Of a stretch of DNA of 35,795 nucleotides, positions 1 through 7,433 are shown one piece after another; position 1 is the stretch's first letter, and each line of letters starts with the position of its first letter. The notes under the pieces are model-generated. The model was not told the DNA's origin and ran no database searches. It worked only from the letters and a program-made list of their open reading frames with translations. The stretch lies in NCBI GenBank assembly GCA_905200615.1, contig CAJKLB010000022.1, positions 1-35,795 on the forward strand, read 5' to 3'. This stretch comes from an uncultured Selenomonadales bacterium. Lineage in GTDB: Bacteria; Bacillota; Clostridia; Christensenellales; QALW01. The position numbers and the translations under genes are program-made.

Positions 1-54
1 TAAAGATATTCTTTTTTCTTTCCCCAATCTGTAACACATCATTGACAAACCTAC

Positions 55-95
55 AAAATAGAGTTATCCCGAAATTACGAGATAACTCTATTTTT
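55..95. terminator. Bidirectional rho-independent terminator
   Basis: A perfect 14-bp inverted repeat (55-68 with 81-94) encloses a 12-nt loop. It is followed by a T run on the + strand and by TTTTG on the minus strand. It lies about 120 nt past the end of the minus-strand operon (stop at 213), so it can end that operon and also stop + strand transcription entering from the left. The 96-212 stretch holds only a small hairpin (171-183) and no gene. Confidence 0.75.
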
Positions 96-212
96 GATGT
101 TATGACAAAAATCATACTGACATATTGAAAATCATACCAACGAAAAGTCAGTTAAAAACTTTGTTTTTAAGCAGTAAAACTGCCGAAAATATGACGGCTA
201 TTCCTGCATTAC

Positions 213-938
213 CTATAATTCATTTACAACATCATTAATTTTCTTTAAAAGTTCAGGATTAAAATCCTCAAAATCCGTAGCACTAATTTTGCCACCCATT
301 ATTGTGTGCAACCATGTTGCAGCCGCCGCATATCTTCCATAATCCAACGATAAATGGAAACCGTCACGGCAAAGAGATAAACCACCTTTTTTGTAATTGA
401 ATTCCAGTACTGTTTCACGCAAAGTCTGAATCACTTTACCTGATGGTATTAATTCAGCATTAATGGAACGTGCCGCTTTTTTACTTGTCTCTATAATGCA
501 GCGGTACATTTCAGCTTGGTTGTTATTATAATTTATAAAACCGCCATGAACAGAGTCAGTTTCATAAGCCCATGTCTGATGAAAATATATTTTTGCATCA
601 GGCTGTGCTTTTCGTACCACCGACACCAACGAAGAAAGATAGGGTTCATAAGTTTCATACATACCACTTAAGGAACTAACCTGTTGAACTGTGATTATAT
701 CCCATTTTTCAAGCTCTAATGCTTCTGCAATACTGATTTTTCTTTTAGCGTTTTCTCCTTTAAGTTCTAAATCATAGTGGGCATTATTTTCCTGAGCGTT
801 TTTCCAGTGTGTTTCTAAGCTACATCCGCCAATGTAAAGGTTTGCGTTTTCTAATTCAATGCCGTTATCCTTTGCCAATTTATGAAGCCATTTGTGTGCA
901 TCCTGTGAAAAACTATTGCCTATAGATAAAATCTTCAT
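213..938 (-). CDS. DUF4886 / SGNH-like hydrolase
   Basis: Recognised as a DUF4886 protein, an SGNH/GDSL-like fold often found in carbohydrate-esterase contexts; the substrate is unknown. The N-terminal block IGNSFS (Ser9) is the expected nucleophile and the late DGFH block (Asp192, His195) fits the Asp-x-x-His of the family. There is no signal peptide, so it should be cytoplasmic. I start at ATG 938, which has AGGTGA 5 nt upstream; a GTG three codons earlier (947) overlaps the upstream stop as GTGA and is the alternative. It is the last gene of a tightly packed operon with the hydrolase and the SemiSWEET-like protein, which suggests intracellular deacylation of an imported small molecule. That role is inference. 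Confidence 0.8.
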   Translation of the reverse strand: MKILSIGNSFSQDAHKWLHKLAKDNGIELENANLYIGGCSLETHWKNAQENNAHYDLELKGENAKRKISIAEALELEKWDIITVQQVSSLSGMYETYEPYLSSLVSVVRKAQPDAKIYFHQTWAYETDSVHGGFINYNNNQAEMYRCIIETSKKAARSINAELIPSGKVIQTLRETVLEFNYKKGGLSLCRDGFHLSLDYGRYAAAATWLHTIMGGKISATDFEDFNPELLKKINDVVNEL

Positions 939-943
939 TGCAA

Positions 944-1681
944 TCACCTGTTTATAAATTCTGCTACAAGCTTACCAAGTACACTTTCACCATTTTGGTC
1001 TGTAGCTCCTACATAGGCGCAGTGCGTACCGTTCATAACCTTTAATTGCACTTTTTCAAAGTGGCCGAAGTGCTTAAGGGTAGAAACTAAAAGCATTGTT
1101 TGCTCATATCTGTTTTCCATATCGTTATCAGACACAATAATAAGCATAGGTGGATATTGCTCACTCTCACCTATATGGTAAAGCGGAGCAGAATCATCTA
1201 TAATCACCCTGCGTGTATCTAATCCTCTTTCACGCAATACATTGAAATGACAGGTGGGCTGACCTGCATCGTGAATAAATCCTGCAACATCTGTAGGCGT
1301 AATACCGTGGTTAGATAACCAAGCTTTATCAAAGCAAAGCATCTGAGAGATATAACCGCCTGCAGAACTACCACCTACATATATGTCCTTGATTTTGCCA
1401 TAAATTCCTATGTTTTTAAATACCCACGCAGTTGCATCAGCCGCATCAATAAGAAAATCGGGATACTTAGCGTTGGGATACATTCTATAATTAGCGCTTA
1501 CTACCGCAATCCCCTGAGAAACCAAATAATTAAAAAGGATTTTTTCACCCGATTTATCGCCTGCTTCAATTCCTCCGCCATGGAAATACAAAACAACCGC
1601 AAACTCTTCACTTTCGGGCAAATAAATATCTAGATACTGCTCGGTTTTTATATTATAGCACACATCTAACACTGTTTTCAT
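944..1681 (-). CDS. Alpha/beta hydrolase, HSL/esterase-lipase type
   Basis: A 245-residue alpha/beta hydrolase with an HGGG oxyanion motif at 34-37, a nucleophile elbow GSSAG at 104-108 (Ser106), a probable acid in SDND (Asp185/187) and a catalytic His in NGTH (His220). All triad elements are present and the length is normal for a single-domain esterase (BD-FAE/HSL-like). No signal peptide is visible, so it should act in the cytoplasm on a small ester. Its ATG overlaps the stop of the upstream membrane gene as ATGA, and its stop lies 5 nt before the next gene, so the three genes are translationally coupled. The natural substrate cannot be read from sequence; an acyl-sugar is plausible given the neighbours. 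Confidence 0.85.
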   Translation of the reverse strand: MKTVLDVCYNIKTEQYLDIYLPESEEFAVVLYFHGGGIEAGDKSGEKILFNYLVSQGIAVVSANYRMYPNAKYPDFLIDAADATAWVFKNIGIYGKIKDIYVGGSSAGGYISQMLCFDKAWLSNHGITPTDVAGFIHDAGQPTCHFNVLRERGLDTRRVIIDDSAPLYHIGESEQYPPMLIIVSDNDMENRYEQTMLLVSTLKHFGHFEKVQLKVMNGTHCAYVGATDQNGESVLGKLVAEFINR

Positions 1682-1974
1682 TTTGTTTTCTCCCTATCCA
1701 GCTTGTAATTTCTGATATAGAGACATAAATCTGCCCCAACCATTATTAAATTAAGTACATAGAAGAAAAGCACATACCATTTTGTAGAAAATGACATCAT
1801 ATATGCCTTATTCAAAAGCTTGGAAATTATACCTGCAATATAACCAAAGAAAATTAGACACAAAAAAGCAAGACTTTTTCCCTTAGTTGTTCTCGCTTTA
1901 TAGGACTTAATAACGTTAAGCGGCCACGATACTCCAAAACTCACAATCATAATTACTTCTAAAATTTCAGCCAT
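1678..1974 (-). CDS. SemiSWEET/PQ-loop-like small membrane protein
   Basis: A 98-residue protein with three hydrophobic helices (about 4-22, 36-53 and 66-88), the size and topology of bacterial SemiSWEET sugar transporters, which act as dimers. A proline motif WPLN (17-20) with the following KSYKARTTKGKS segment resembles the PQ-loop and first loop of that family. The start is ATG 1974, because AAAGGAGA lies 6 nt upstream; an upstream ATG (1998) would add eight residues without a ribosome site and falls inside the predicted -10. It is the first gene of the operon with two hydrolases, which suggests import of a small sugar or related metabolite. The family call is moderate and the substrate is unknown. 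Confidence 0.65.
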   Translation of the reverse strand: MAEILEVIMIVSFGVSWPLNVIKSYKARTTKGKSLAFLCLIFFGYIAGIISKLLNKAYMMSFSTKWYVLFFYVLNLIMVGADLCLYIRNYKLDREKTK

Positions 1975-1997
1975 AATTAATCTCCTTTCGTAATTCA

Positions 1998-2026
1998 ATG
2001 TTACAACAAATTTACCGTAATGTAAA
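1998..2026 (-). promoter_or_regulatory. Predicted promoter of the SemiSWEET-hydrolase operon
   Basis: On the minus strand TTTACA (2026-2021), a 17-bp spacer and TAACAT (2003-1998) form a sigma-A-like promoter upstream of the ribosome site. The -35 falls within one of the two dyads between the divergent genes, which suits control by the neighbouring LysR protein. Confidence 0.5.
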
Positions 2027-2053
2027 TCATTAAATATGTTATAATACTATAAC
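2011..2053. promoter_or_regulatory. Two 16-bp dyads, candidate LysR operators
   Basis: Two inverted repeats lie between the divergent LysR gene and the operon: TTTAC-N6-GTAAA (2011-2026) and GTTATA-N4-TATAAC (2038-2053). Their centres are 27 bp apart. LysR-type regulators usually bind two such dyads with T-N11-A character, one near their own promoter and one at the target promoter. The left dyad overlaps the -35 of the operon and the right one abuts the -35 of the LysR gene. Confidence 0.55.
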
Positions 2054-2082
2054 TTGAAAGTTAAAACGTTGTATAATATAAT
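2054..2082 (+). promoter_or_regulatory. Predicted promoter of the LysR gene
   Basis: TTGAAA (2054-2059), a 17-bp spacer and TATAAT (2077-2082) make a good sigma-A promoter. The transcript would begin close to the AAGGAAG ribosome site at 2091-2097, giving a very short leader. Confidence 0.6.
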
Positions 2083-2105
2083 GATAAAGAAAGGAAGTGT
2101 TTATT

Positions 2106-2972
2106 ATGGAAATATTGCAATTAAAATATTTTTGTGATGCAGCACAAACACAAAACTTCTCTAAAACTGCAAAAAAATTTTTAGTTCCTCCCTCAAACAT
2201 TTCACAAACTATAAAACGTCTTGAGGCAGAGCTTGAAACCCCTTTATTTGAAAGACGCGCCAACAAAATAGTGCTTAATGATTCGGGCTTGCTTTTTTAT
2301 AAAAATGCAAAATCTGCTTTGGATTTGCTTGAAAATGCAAAAAAATCTTTAAAAAATTCACTCAAAACAGAAACAATTAAAATAAATATACATATCACTC
2401 GTCGTGTTGTTATGGAGGTAATTGAAAATTTCAGAAAAATGCATCCTGAAATTTATTTTATAACCGTACACAGCACCGATGATGCCTCAGACGAATTTGA
2501 CATTATTGTAACGGATAAAGAGTTGGATTTACCATATTTAAAAACAAAGGCGGCAGAAGAGAACTTTTTATTGGCTTATAATAAAAATGAATTTGTATTT
2601 AATAACGACACAACTCCGCTTGAGCTTGAAAATGCTCCGTTTATTACAATGAACAGCGGAAGCAGTCTATATGAAAACTCCCTAAAAATTTGCAACAGTT
2701 TGGGTTTTAATCCGCACATTGTCTTGCAAAGCGAAGATCCGTTTTATATAAGAAAATGCGTCGAATTGGGACTTGGAATAGCAATTGTTCCGGAACTATC
2801 ATGGCGTGGGCAGTTATCAGAAGATATAACTCTAAAAAATATAGGAGAAATCAAAAGAAAAATCTATGTATATAAAAAATACAGTATGAACGAATATATT
2901 AATGAATTTTCTGCTATGCTGATAGAAAAATTTTCTTCATATATATCTTATCCAAATACTATTTGTTTGTAA
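2106..2972 (+). CDS. LysR-family transcriptional regulator
   Basis: A 288-residue LysR-type regulator. The N-terminal winged helix (about 1-60, with the FSKTAKKFLVPPSNISQTIKRL segment as its helix-turn-helix) is followed by a linker helix and a periplasmic-binding-like effector domain to the C-terminus. The length is normal. ATG 2106 is chosen because AAGGAAG lies 8 nt before it; the GTG at 2097 overlaps that site. It is transcribed away from the SemiSWEET-hydrolase operon with two dyads between them, the classic arrangement for a LysR protein controlling its divergent neighbour and itself. The inducer is unknown, probably the imported or deacylated metabolite. The gene is strikingly AT-rich and lysine/asparagine-rich compared with genes further right, which may indicate transfer. 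Confidence 0.9.
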   Translation: MEILQLKYFCDAAQTQNFSKTAKKFLVPPSNISQTIKRLEAELETPLFERRANKIVLNDSGLLFYKNAKSALDLLENAKKSLKNSLKTETIKINIHITRRVVMEVIENFRKMHPEIYFITVHSTDDASDEFDIIVTDKELDLPYLKTKAAEENFLLAYNKNEFVFNNDTTPLELENAPFITMNSGSSLYENSLKICNSLGFNPHIVLQSEDPFYIRKCVELGLGIAIVPELSWRGQLSEDITLKNIGEIKRKIYVYKKYSMNEYINEFSAMLIEKFSSYISYPNTICL

Positions 2973-2976
2973 AAAC

Positions 2977-3003
2977 AACTGATCACTTGATTATCAGTTT
3001 TGT
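2977..3003 (+). terminator. Weak terminator after the LysR gene
   Basis: A 7-bp perfect stem (2977-2983 with 2993-2999) sits 4 nt after the LysR stop, but it is followed by only a short T tract (TTTTG). The position is right and the strength is doubtful. Confidence 0.4.
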
Positions 3004-3092
3004 CCCTATTGTACATCAACCATACTATAATCTCTACTGAAAAGCAATATAGTCCAAACATAAATCACCTGAACACAATTTGTGTTTAGGCT

Positions 3093-3219
3093 CGATCTGT
3101 AAAAAGAGATTAAAAAGATCGTGGGCGGCTAAAAGAAAAGACGCGGAGCGCATTTGGATCCAGGCCCTTGCCTGTAAACGGGGACTAAAAAAGATGCTGC
3201 GTTCTTTTTTCTGTTAGCC
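3093..3219. repeat. Structured, gene-free element (long imperfect hairpin)
   Basis: The 2973-3241 gap lies between convergent genes and shows no credible reading frame. A small stem CGATCT/AGATCG (3093-3098 with 3116-3121) precedes a nested hairpin. The outer arms are GGCTAA (3127-3132) with TTAGCC (3214-3219), then an A-rich/T-rich arm ending GACGC with GCGTT, then GCAT with ATGC, and an inner CAGGC-CCTT-GCCTG (3161-3174). It is more GC-rich than its AT-rich left flank. It could be a small RNA, a dispersed MITE- or REP-like repeat, or a mobile element remnant. I do not recognise a known family. Confidence 0.45.
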
Positions 3220-3241
3220 TTTAACTGGCACTAGTACGGCA

Positions 3242-3999
3242 TTATAATGGCTTCTTTGCTAAAAACAGAATAAATGTATCATAAAATACAATCTTATCTC
3301 CGGCTTCCAGCACCGTCTCCCTAAGTCCAGCAAAGAACTTACTTTTATAAGGCTCTGGGATAACAATATGATCACAATGTGTGCCGCTTAAAGCTACGTA
3401 TTCGTCTGCGGTAAATTCGCGTTTTCCGTAATATTCATGCTTGTCAAGGTTGACATATCCGTAATCAGGCGCATGAGTGTAATTAAAATCGCCGTGCTTA
3501 TATCCCGTTTGCGGTTTAAAATATTCAGAATATATCTGCTGGATTTTGTTATACAAGTCTTCATTGGGAGTTTTATAATCTGCTTTTGTAAACATCATCG
3601 CCAGCACCCCACCTGGCTTCAGCAAATCAAAAGTTTTTGAAAAGGCGATTTCTTCAGGAATCCACTGAATTGTTGCAGCGGAATAAATATATCAAATTTT
3701 TGATCTCCCAAATTGTATGTAATAAAGTCGCCATTTACAATACTGAAATTAGGGTAATTTCCGTATTTGCGTTTCATCATCTCATATAAGTTTTCACCGA
3801 GTTCAATCGCATGATAATCGCAGCCGGTATCAAGTATAGGGCCGGTGGCCTGACCTGTTCCCGGACCTAATTCCAGAACTGCCTTACCGGGACCGATTCC
3901 AGCATATGCAATGAGGTCGGAAAAGAGTTCAGCGCAGTAACGAGGCCTATACTTATCAAACTGTTCCGGTATGGTATCAAATACTTTTCTGAATTCCAT
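3242..3999 (-). pseudogene. Class I SAM-dependent methyltransferase, frameshifted
   Basis: The N-terminal part (3999 down to about 3690) carries the SAM-binding motif VLELGPGTGQAT and an acidic second strand (AIELGE). The C-terminal part (about 3690 to 3242) carries LLKPGGVLAMMF and continues to a normal end. Reading continuity is lost near 3684-3693: deleting one base in an AT run explains it, because the other frame then reads YSAATIQW and onwards, as expected for a methyltransferase 11-like fold. Restored length is about 252 residues. The ATG at 3999 is used; starts further upstream would run into the tRNA. The rest of the frame is clean, so this is a recent mutation or a sequencing/assembly error. 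The substrate is unknown. Confidence 0.8.
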
Positions 4000-4063
4000 A
4001 TTTTTCTCTCTTCCCATAAAAAAACCAGCCCTAATAACTATTGTATCAAGCTGGTGTCTCTTT

Positions 4064-4147
4064 TGGTGCGGGCGACAGGACTTGAACCTGCACGAAAAGT
4101 TCACCAGATCCTAAGTCTGGCGCGTCTGCCAATTCCGCCACGCCCGC
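4064..4147 (-). tRNA. tRNA-Leu (UAG)
   Basis: A complete class II tRNA on the minus strand. The acceptor stem is GCGGGCG paired with CGCCCGC, followed by discriminator A and an encoded CCA (4066-4064). The anticodon arm is CCAGA-CTTAGGA-TCTGG, giving anticodon UAG. There is a variable arm and a normal T-arm GGTTCAAGTCC. It has its own promoter and lies 65 nt upstream of the methyltransferase remnant on the same strand. Confidence 0.97.
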
Positions 4148-4155
4148 GTGACTGT

Positions 4156-4184
4156 ATTATAACATTCTCCTGATATTTTGACAA
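4156..4184 (-). promoter_or_regulatory. tRNA-Leu promoter
   Basis: Minus strand: TTGTCA (4184-4179), a 17-bp spacer and a perfect TATAAT (4161-4156), 8 nt before the tRNA 5' end. This is strong and well placed. Confidence 0.85.
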
Positions 4185-4336
4185 CTTAAATATCTTTCAG
4201 CAATAAAAAGATATCATGCAGTAAAGAAAGTTATGGCCTTTTCTTTTGCAAAAAACGGAAAATCATTCATAAAATATAGAAAAATGACGCAGAGTGATAG
4301 AGACAGATTCAGTGTAAGAGCGTGAAATATTTGTTG

Positions 4337-4365
4337 TTGTCAATTTTATGGGATTGTGTTATACT
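4337..4365 (+). promoter_or_regulatory. Promoter of ktrB-ktrA
   Basis: TTGTCA (4337-4342), a 17-bp spacer and TATACT (4360-4365). An in-frame ATG at 4348 lies inside this promoter, so it cannot be the translation start; this fixes the ktrB start at 4393. I see no ydaO (c-di-AMP) riboswitch in the short leader. The 4185-4336 stretch before it shows no gene. Confidence 0.7.
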
Positions 4366-4392
4366 GAATACAATAACAGCGGGAGTAGTTTC

Positions 4393-5736
4393 ATGAAAAC
4401 TTTTGGTTTAAAATTTTCATATCCTAAAATTATTTCTTTTGGCTTCTGTATGCTGATATTATTAGGAGCACTTCTTCTTTCTTTGCCGATTTCGTCGCGA
4501 ACAGGGGAGAGTACATCGTTTTTATCCTGTCTTTTTACCGCGACCTCCGCGTCTTGTGTAACCGGGCTTGTGGTAGTGGATACATATACGCATTGGTCTG
4601 TTTTTGGCCAAACGGTTATTATTATCCTGATTCAGATAGGCGGCATTGGATTTATGACGTTAATGACGGTTGTTTCGTTGGCGTTAAACAGACAAATCAC
4701 CTTAAAGGAACGTACACTGTTAAAGGATAGCTTTAACACGCCGGATATCAGCGGTATGGTTCGCCTGACAAAACATATTGTTGCGGGTACCGTTATTTTT
4801 GAATTAATAGGAAGTATTCTTTTAGCTACACGATTTATTCCTATTTTCGGTCTTTCACAAGGACTGTATACAGCGGTATTTATGTCAATATCGGCTTTTT
4901 GTAACGCCGGCTTTGATATTTTAGGAGAGTTTGGCGAATATTCTTCTTTAATTTCTTTTTCAGACGATGCGTTGGTCATTTTGACAATATCCGCTTTGAT
5001 TTTAATTGGCGGCATAGGTTTTATTGTTTGGGATGATATCGCTAAAAATAAATGGCATATTAAGCGTTATAAGCTGCATTCCAAAATTGTTTTGGTTTCT
5101 ACCGTGATTCTTGCGTTGGGCGGAACCTTATTGTTTCTATTGTTTGAAAAAGACGCTACGAATAGGGATCTTCCGTTTCATCAGCAGCTGCTGAATTCTT
5201 TCTTTGATGCCGTTACACCGCGTACCGCAGGATTCAATTCTGTGGATACCGCCGGCTTAAGTAATGTTTCAAAAATGCTTACAATTTTGCTGATGTTTAT
5301 CGGCGGATCTCCCGGATCTACGGCAGGCGGTGTTAAAACCGTAACGATTGCGGTTATCTTTATTTGCTTGCTCAGCAGCTTACGCAACAAATCCGGGTAT
5401 AATGTTTTCAAACGAAGACTTCCGATCCATGTTGTAATCAATGCTTTGTGTGTTATCGTTATTCATTTGACGCTCTCTCTTGTCGGCGTATTGATTATTT
5501 GTGTGCTGCAACCGGAAATTTCATTGCCTGATGTTGTGTTTGAGTGCTTTTCGGCAATGGGAACGGTAGGGATGTCCACGGGAATTACGAGGGATCTTGG
5601 CGCAATCTCACAGATTATATTGATTTTGCTGATGTTCAGCGGGCGTATCGGAAGCCTTTCCTTTGCGTTGATTTTTACGGAAAAGAAGCAAAAAGATGTA
5701 TTGCTTTTTCCGGAAGAAAAAGTAAATGTAGGGTAA
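4393..5736 (+). CDS. ktrB: KtrB/TrkH-type potassium channel subunit
   Basis: A 447-residue integral membrane protein of the TrkH/KtrB superfamily, with four M1-P-M2 repeats. The pore-loop signatures are visible in order: ATSASCVTGL, ISAFCNAGF, TPRTAGFN and a fourth GTVGMSTG; each supplies a filter glycine. IGGIGF and GGSPGSTAGG segments are also typical. It forms a dimeric K+ (often Na+-dependent) uptake channel gated by the cytoplasmic RCK ring encoded next door. The start at 4393 has GGGAG upstream and follows a clear promoter. The pairing with a single-RCK partner favours Ktr over the larger Trk system with its two-RCK TrkA. Ends 35 nt before ktrA. Confidence 0.92.
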   Translation: MKTFGLKFSYPKIISFGFCMLILLGALLLSLPISSRTGESTSFLSCLFTATSASCVTGLVVVDTYTHWSVFGQTVIIILIQIGGIGFMTLMTVVSLALNRQITLKERTLLKDSFNTPDISGMVRLTKHIVAGTVIFELIGSILLATRFIPIFGLSQGLYTAVFMSISAFCNAGFDILGEFGEYSSLISFSDDALVILTISALILIGGIGFIVWDDIAKNKWHIKRYKLHSKIVLVSTVILALGGTLLFLLFEKDATNRDLPFHQQLLNSFFDAVTPRTAGFNSVDTAGLSNVSKMLTILLMFIGGSPGSTAGGVKTVTIAVIFICLLSSLRNKSGYNVFKRRLPIHVVINALCVIVIHLTLSLVGVLIICVLQPEISLPDVVFECFSAMGTVGMSTGITRDLGAISQIILILLMFSGRIGSLSFALIFTEKKQKDVLLFPEEKVNVG

Positions 5737-5771
5737 AAAATATTTTTTAAGGAGATATAATATAAAAAATA

Positions 5772-6419
5772 ATGAAAAATTTTTTAGTAATAGGTATGGG
5801 CCGTTTCGGTCAGCATTTAAGCCAAAAACTTGCCGAATTAGGTAATGACGTTATGATCGTGGATAAGAGCGAAGAGGCCGTAAACCGCCTTATTGACGTG
5901 GTTACCTGCGCACAGGTTGCCGATTGCAAGAACGAGGACGTTTTGAAAAGCCTTTCGGTAAACAGCTTTGATATGTGCATTGTGTGTATCGGAAATGATT
6001 TTCAAAGCAGTTTGGAAATTACCAGCCTGTTAAAGGATTTGGGTGCAAAAATGGTTGTAAGCAAAGCAAGCACTAAAATTCAGGAAAAGTTTTTGCTGCG
6101 TAACGGCGCCGATGTGGTAGTAGATCCGGAAAAAGATCTTGCTCATAAACTTGCCGTGCAATATAGCGCAAGAAATGTTTTTGATTATTACAGACTTTCC
6201 AATGATATTGCCATATATGAAACCTCTGTCCCCAGAACTTGGATGAATAAAAGTCTAAAAGAAATCGATGTACGAAAAATTCATGGAATCAACGTGCTGG
6301 CTACAAAGAAAAACGGTCAGGTAAAGCTTGCGGATGTTGATTATAAATTCGGTATGGATGACCATGTTCTCATTATGGGAAATGTAAATAATATAGAAAA
6401 GTTTACGCGTAATATTTGA
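5772..6419 (+). CDS. ktrA: KtrA/TrkA RCK regulatory subunit
   Basis: A 215-residue cytoplasmic protein with an N-terminal RCK_N Rossmann domain (1-120, nucleotide motif GMGRFG at 8-13, acidic end of strand two at IVDKSEE) and a C-terminal RCK_C domain (about 135-215). KtrA rings bind ATP/ADP, and often c-di-AMP in the RCK_C domain in Bacillota, to gate KtrB. The length is exactly that of single-RCK KtrA. One oddity is that the best ribosome site, AAGGAGA at 5749-5755, is about 17 nt before the ATG, longer than usual, with no alternative in-frame start nearer. It is co-transcribed with ktrB. Confidence 0.92.
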   Translation: MKNFLVIGMGRFGQHLSQKLAELGNDVMIVDKSEEAVNRLIDVVTCAQVADCKNEDVLKSLSVNSFDMCIVCIGNDFQSSLEITSLLKDLGAKMVVSKASTKIQEKFLLRNGADVVVDPEKDLAHKLAVQYSARNVFDYYRLSNDIAIYETSVPRTWMNKSLKEIDVRKIHGINVLATKKNGQVKLADVDYKFGMDDHVLIMGNVNNIEKFTRNI

Positions 6420-6527
6420 TGCGCTGTTTTTGCTTTTCATTTAAGGCTGTATTCGTGGCTTTCTTTGTTGCTAAATCAATTTAATATACGGAATTATAAC
6501 ATAATAATGTGCGCAAAATGATGCTAT

Positions 6528-6881
6528 ATGTATAAACACCGCTTTACAGAAAGACTTGTACAGCTACGTATGCAGAAAAAACGCTCCGTAAGATAATAAG
6601 CAGGAACATTGGTTTGAACGAAAACGATATCAACCGTATTAAAAAGGAAAAAACTTTGTTTAGAGAGCAAACTTTCTTTTATAGTTGGAAATATTTTCGG
6701 CTAATGTCTGAGAATTTTTGTATGGAGTAATCCAAACAAACGAAGTCGAATTAGGGAGAAATTAAAAGTCCTTGATAGTAAGCAGCGGCAAAGTGTGGAA
6801 GCTGTTATTCTTGCTTTTAATAAAAAAAAGGTTGATATAAATCTTTTAAAAACACTCTTGAAAATGTGCTTTTACGCATGA
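6528..6881 (+). pseudogene. Decayed XRE/Cro-CI helix-turn-helix regulator
   Basis: Three reading segments join into one XRE-like protein of about 117 residues. Frame 1 from ATG 6528 reads RFTERLVQLRMQKKRSVR; a one-base loss near 6591 moves to a second frame reading ISRNIGLNENDINRI then KTL and FFY; a compensating shift near 6720 returns to the first frame reading NPNKRSRIREKLKVL to the stop at 6881. Helix 2 and the recognition helix (ISRNIGLNENDINRI) match the usual XRE pattern of an RNIGLNENYINRIEKGK type. Two frameshifts plus eroded residues mark it as dead. The 6420-6527 stretch before it shows nothing recognisable. Confidence 0.65.
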
Positions 6882-6898
6882 CACAAGGGCGTTTTTTT
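6851..6898 (+). terminator. Terminator upstream of the marR operon
   Basis: AACACTCTTG (6851-6860) pairs with CAAGGGCGTT (6884-6893), with one mismatch and one wobble. A smaller inner stem is ATGTG/CGCAT, and a seven-T run ends the structure. It overlaps the 3' end of the XRE remnant and insulates the following operon. Confidence 0.6.
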
Positions 6899-6920
6899 AT
6901 GAAACGCTGTATTCATACTA

Positions 6921-6965
6921 TTGACGAAATAATAATATCATATTATAATAGTTGCATAATGCAAC
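6921..6965 (+). promoter_or_regulatory. marR-exporter promoter with palindromic operator
   Basis: TTGACG (6921-6926), a 17-bp spacer and TATAAT (6944-6949) form a strong promoter. Immediately after the -10 lies a perfect 15-bp palindrome GTTGCAT-A-ATGCAAC (6951-6965) covering the predicted transcription start. Its size and placement are those of a MarR operator, so binding should block transcription of marR and the two exporter genes. Confidence 0.8.
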
Positions 6966-6995
6966 AGTTTTACCATGCAACCAATAGGAGGTACT

Positions 6996-7433
6996 ATGGA
7001 AGGAAGAATTCATGAGATGGAAGCCATACATCGTTTAACCGCGGATTATTACGCTAAAACAGCACAAAAATACGGCCTTAGATTCTTTCATATTCGGTAT
7101 CTGATTGAAATTTGCGAAGAGCCGGGGCGTCAGCAGGATTCCTTTGTGCGGTACGGAAATTTAAACAAAAGCAGCGTCGCCCGTCATTTTGCTTTTTTAG
7201 AGGAAAATAATTTTATTGTTCGCAGGGCCTGGGAAAATGACCGCAGAATTCTGCTGGTTTTTCCTACGGAAAAAGCGATAGCCGCTATACCGGAATTTAA
7301 AAAAGTATTGCAGCGTTGGGAAAATGCTTTACTGCAGGATTTTTCTCAGCAGGAAAATAAAGCGCTGCAAAAAGTTCTTTTAAAGATGAAACGCAATGCT
7401 GAAACCTTTTTGCTTACAGAGGAACAAACATGA
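6996..7433 (+). CDS. MarR-family transcriptional regulator
   Basis: A 145-residue MarR-type winged-helix protein. Helices at both ends form the dimer interface, the recognition part is around GNLNKSSVARHFAFLEE, and the wing follows at RRAWENDRRILLVFPTEKA. ATG 6996 is used because AGGAGG is 4 nt upstream; an earlier ATG (6975) lies between the operator and that ribosome site. It is the first gene of an operon with a heterodimeric ABC exporter, coupled by an ATGA overlap, and it is preceded by a perfect palindrome, so it most likely represses the operon until a substrate of the exporter binds it. That is inference from the standard arrangement; the ligand is unknown. Confidence 0.9.
   Translation: MEGRIHEMEAIHRLTADYYAKTAQKYGLRFFHIRYLIEICEEPGRQQDSFVRYGNLNKSSVARHFAFLEENNFIVRRAWENDRRILLVFPTEKAIAAIPEFKKVLQRWENALLQDFSQQENKALQKVLLKMKRNAETFLLTEEQT

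Noticed and set aside
4000..4104. An N-terminal extension of the methyltransferase
   Set aside because: It would read through the tRNA-Leu gene; the start at 3999 is sufficient.
4064..4147. tRNA-Leu as an integration site for a mobile element
   Set aside because: I found no second copy of the tRNA 3' end and no integrase in the window.
4348..4392. An upstream in-frame ATG that would lengthen KtrB by 15 residues
   Set aside because: It lies between the -35 and -10 of a strong promoter, so it would not be in the transcript.
4300..4392. A c-di-AMP (ydaO) riboswitch controlling ktrB
   Set aside because: The predicted leader is only about 20 nt long and cannot hold one.
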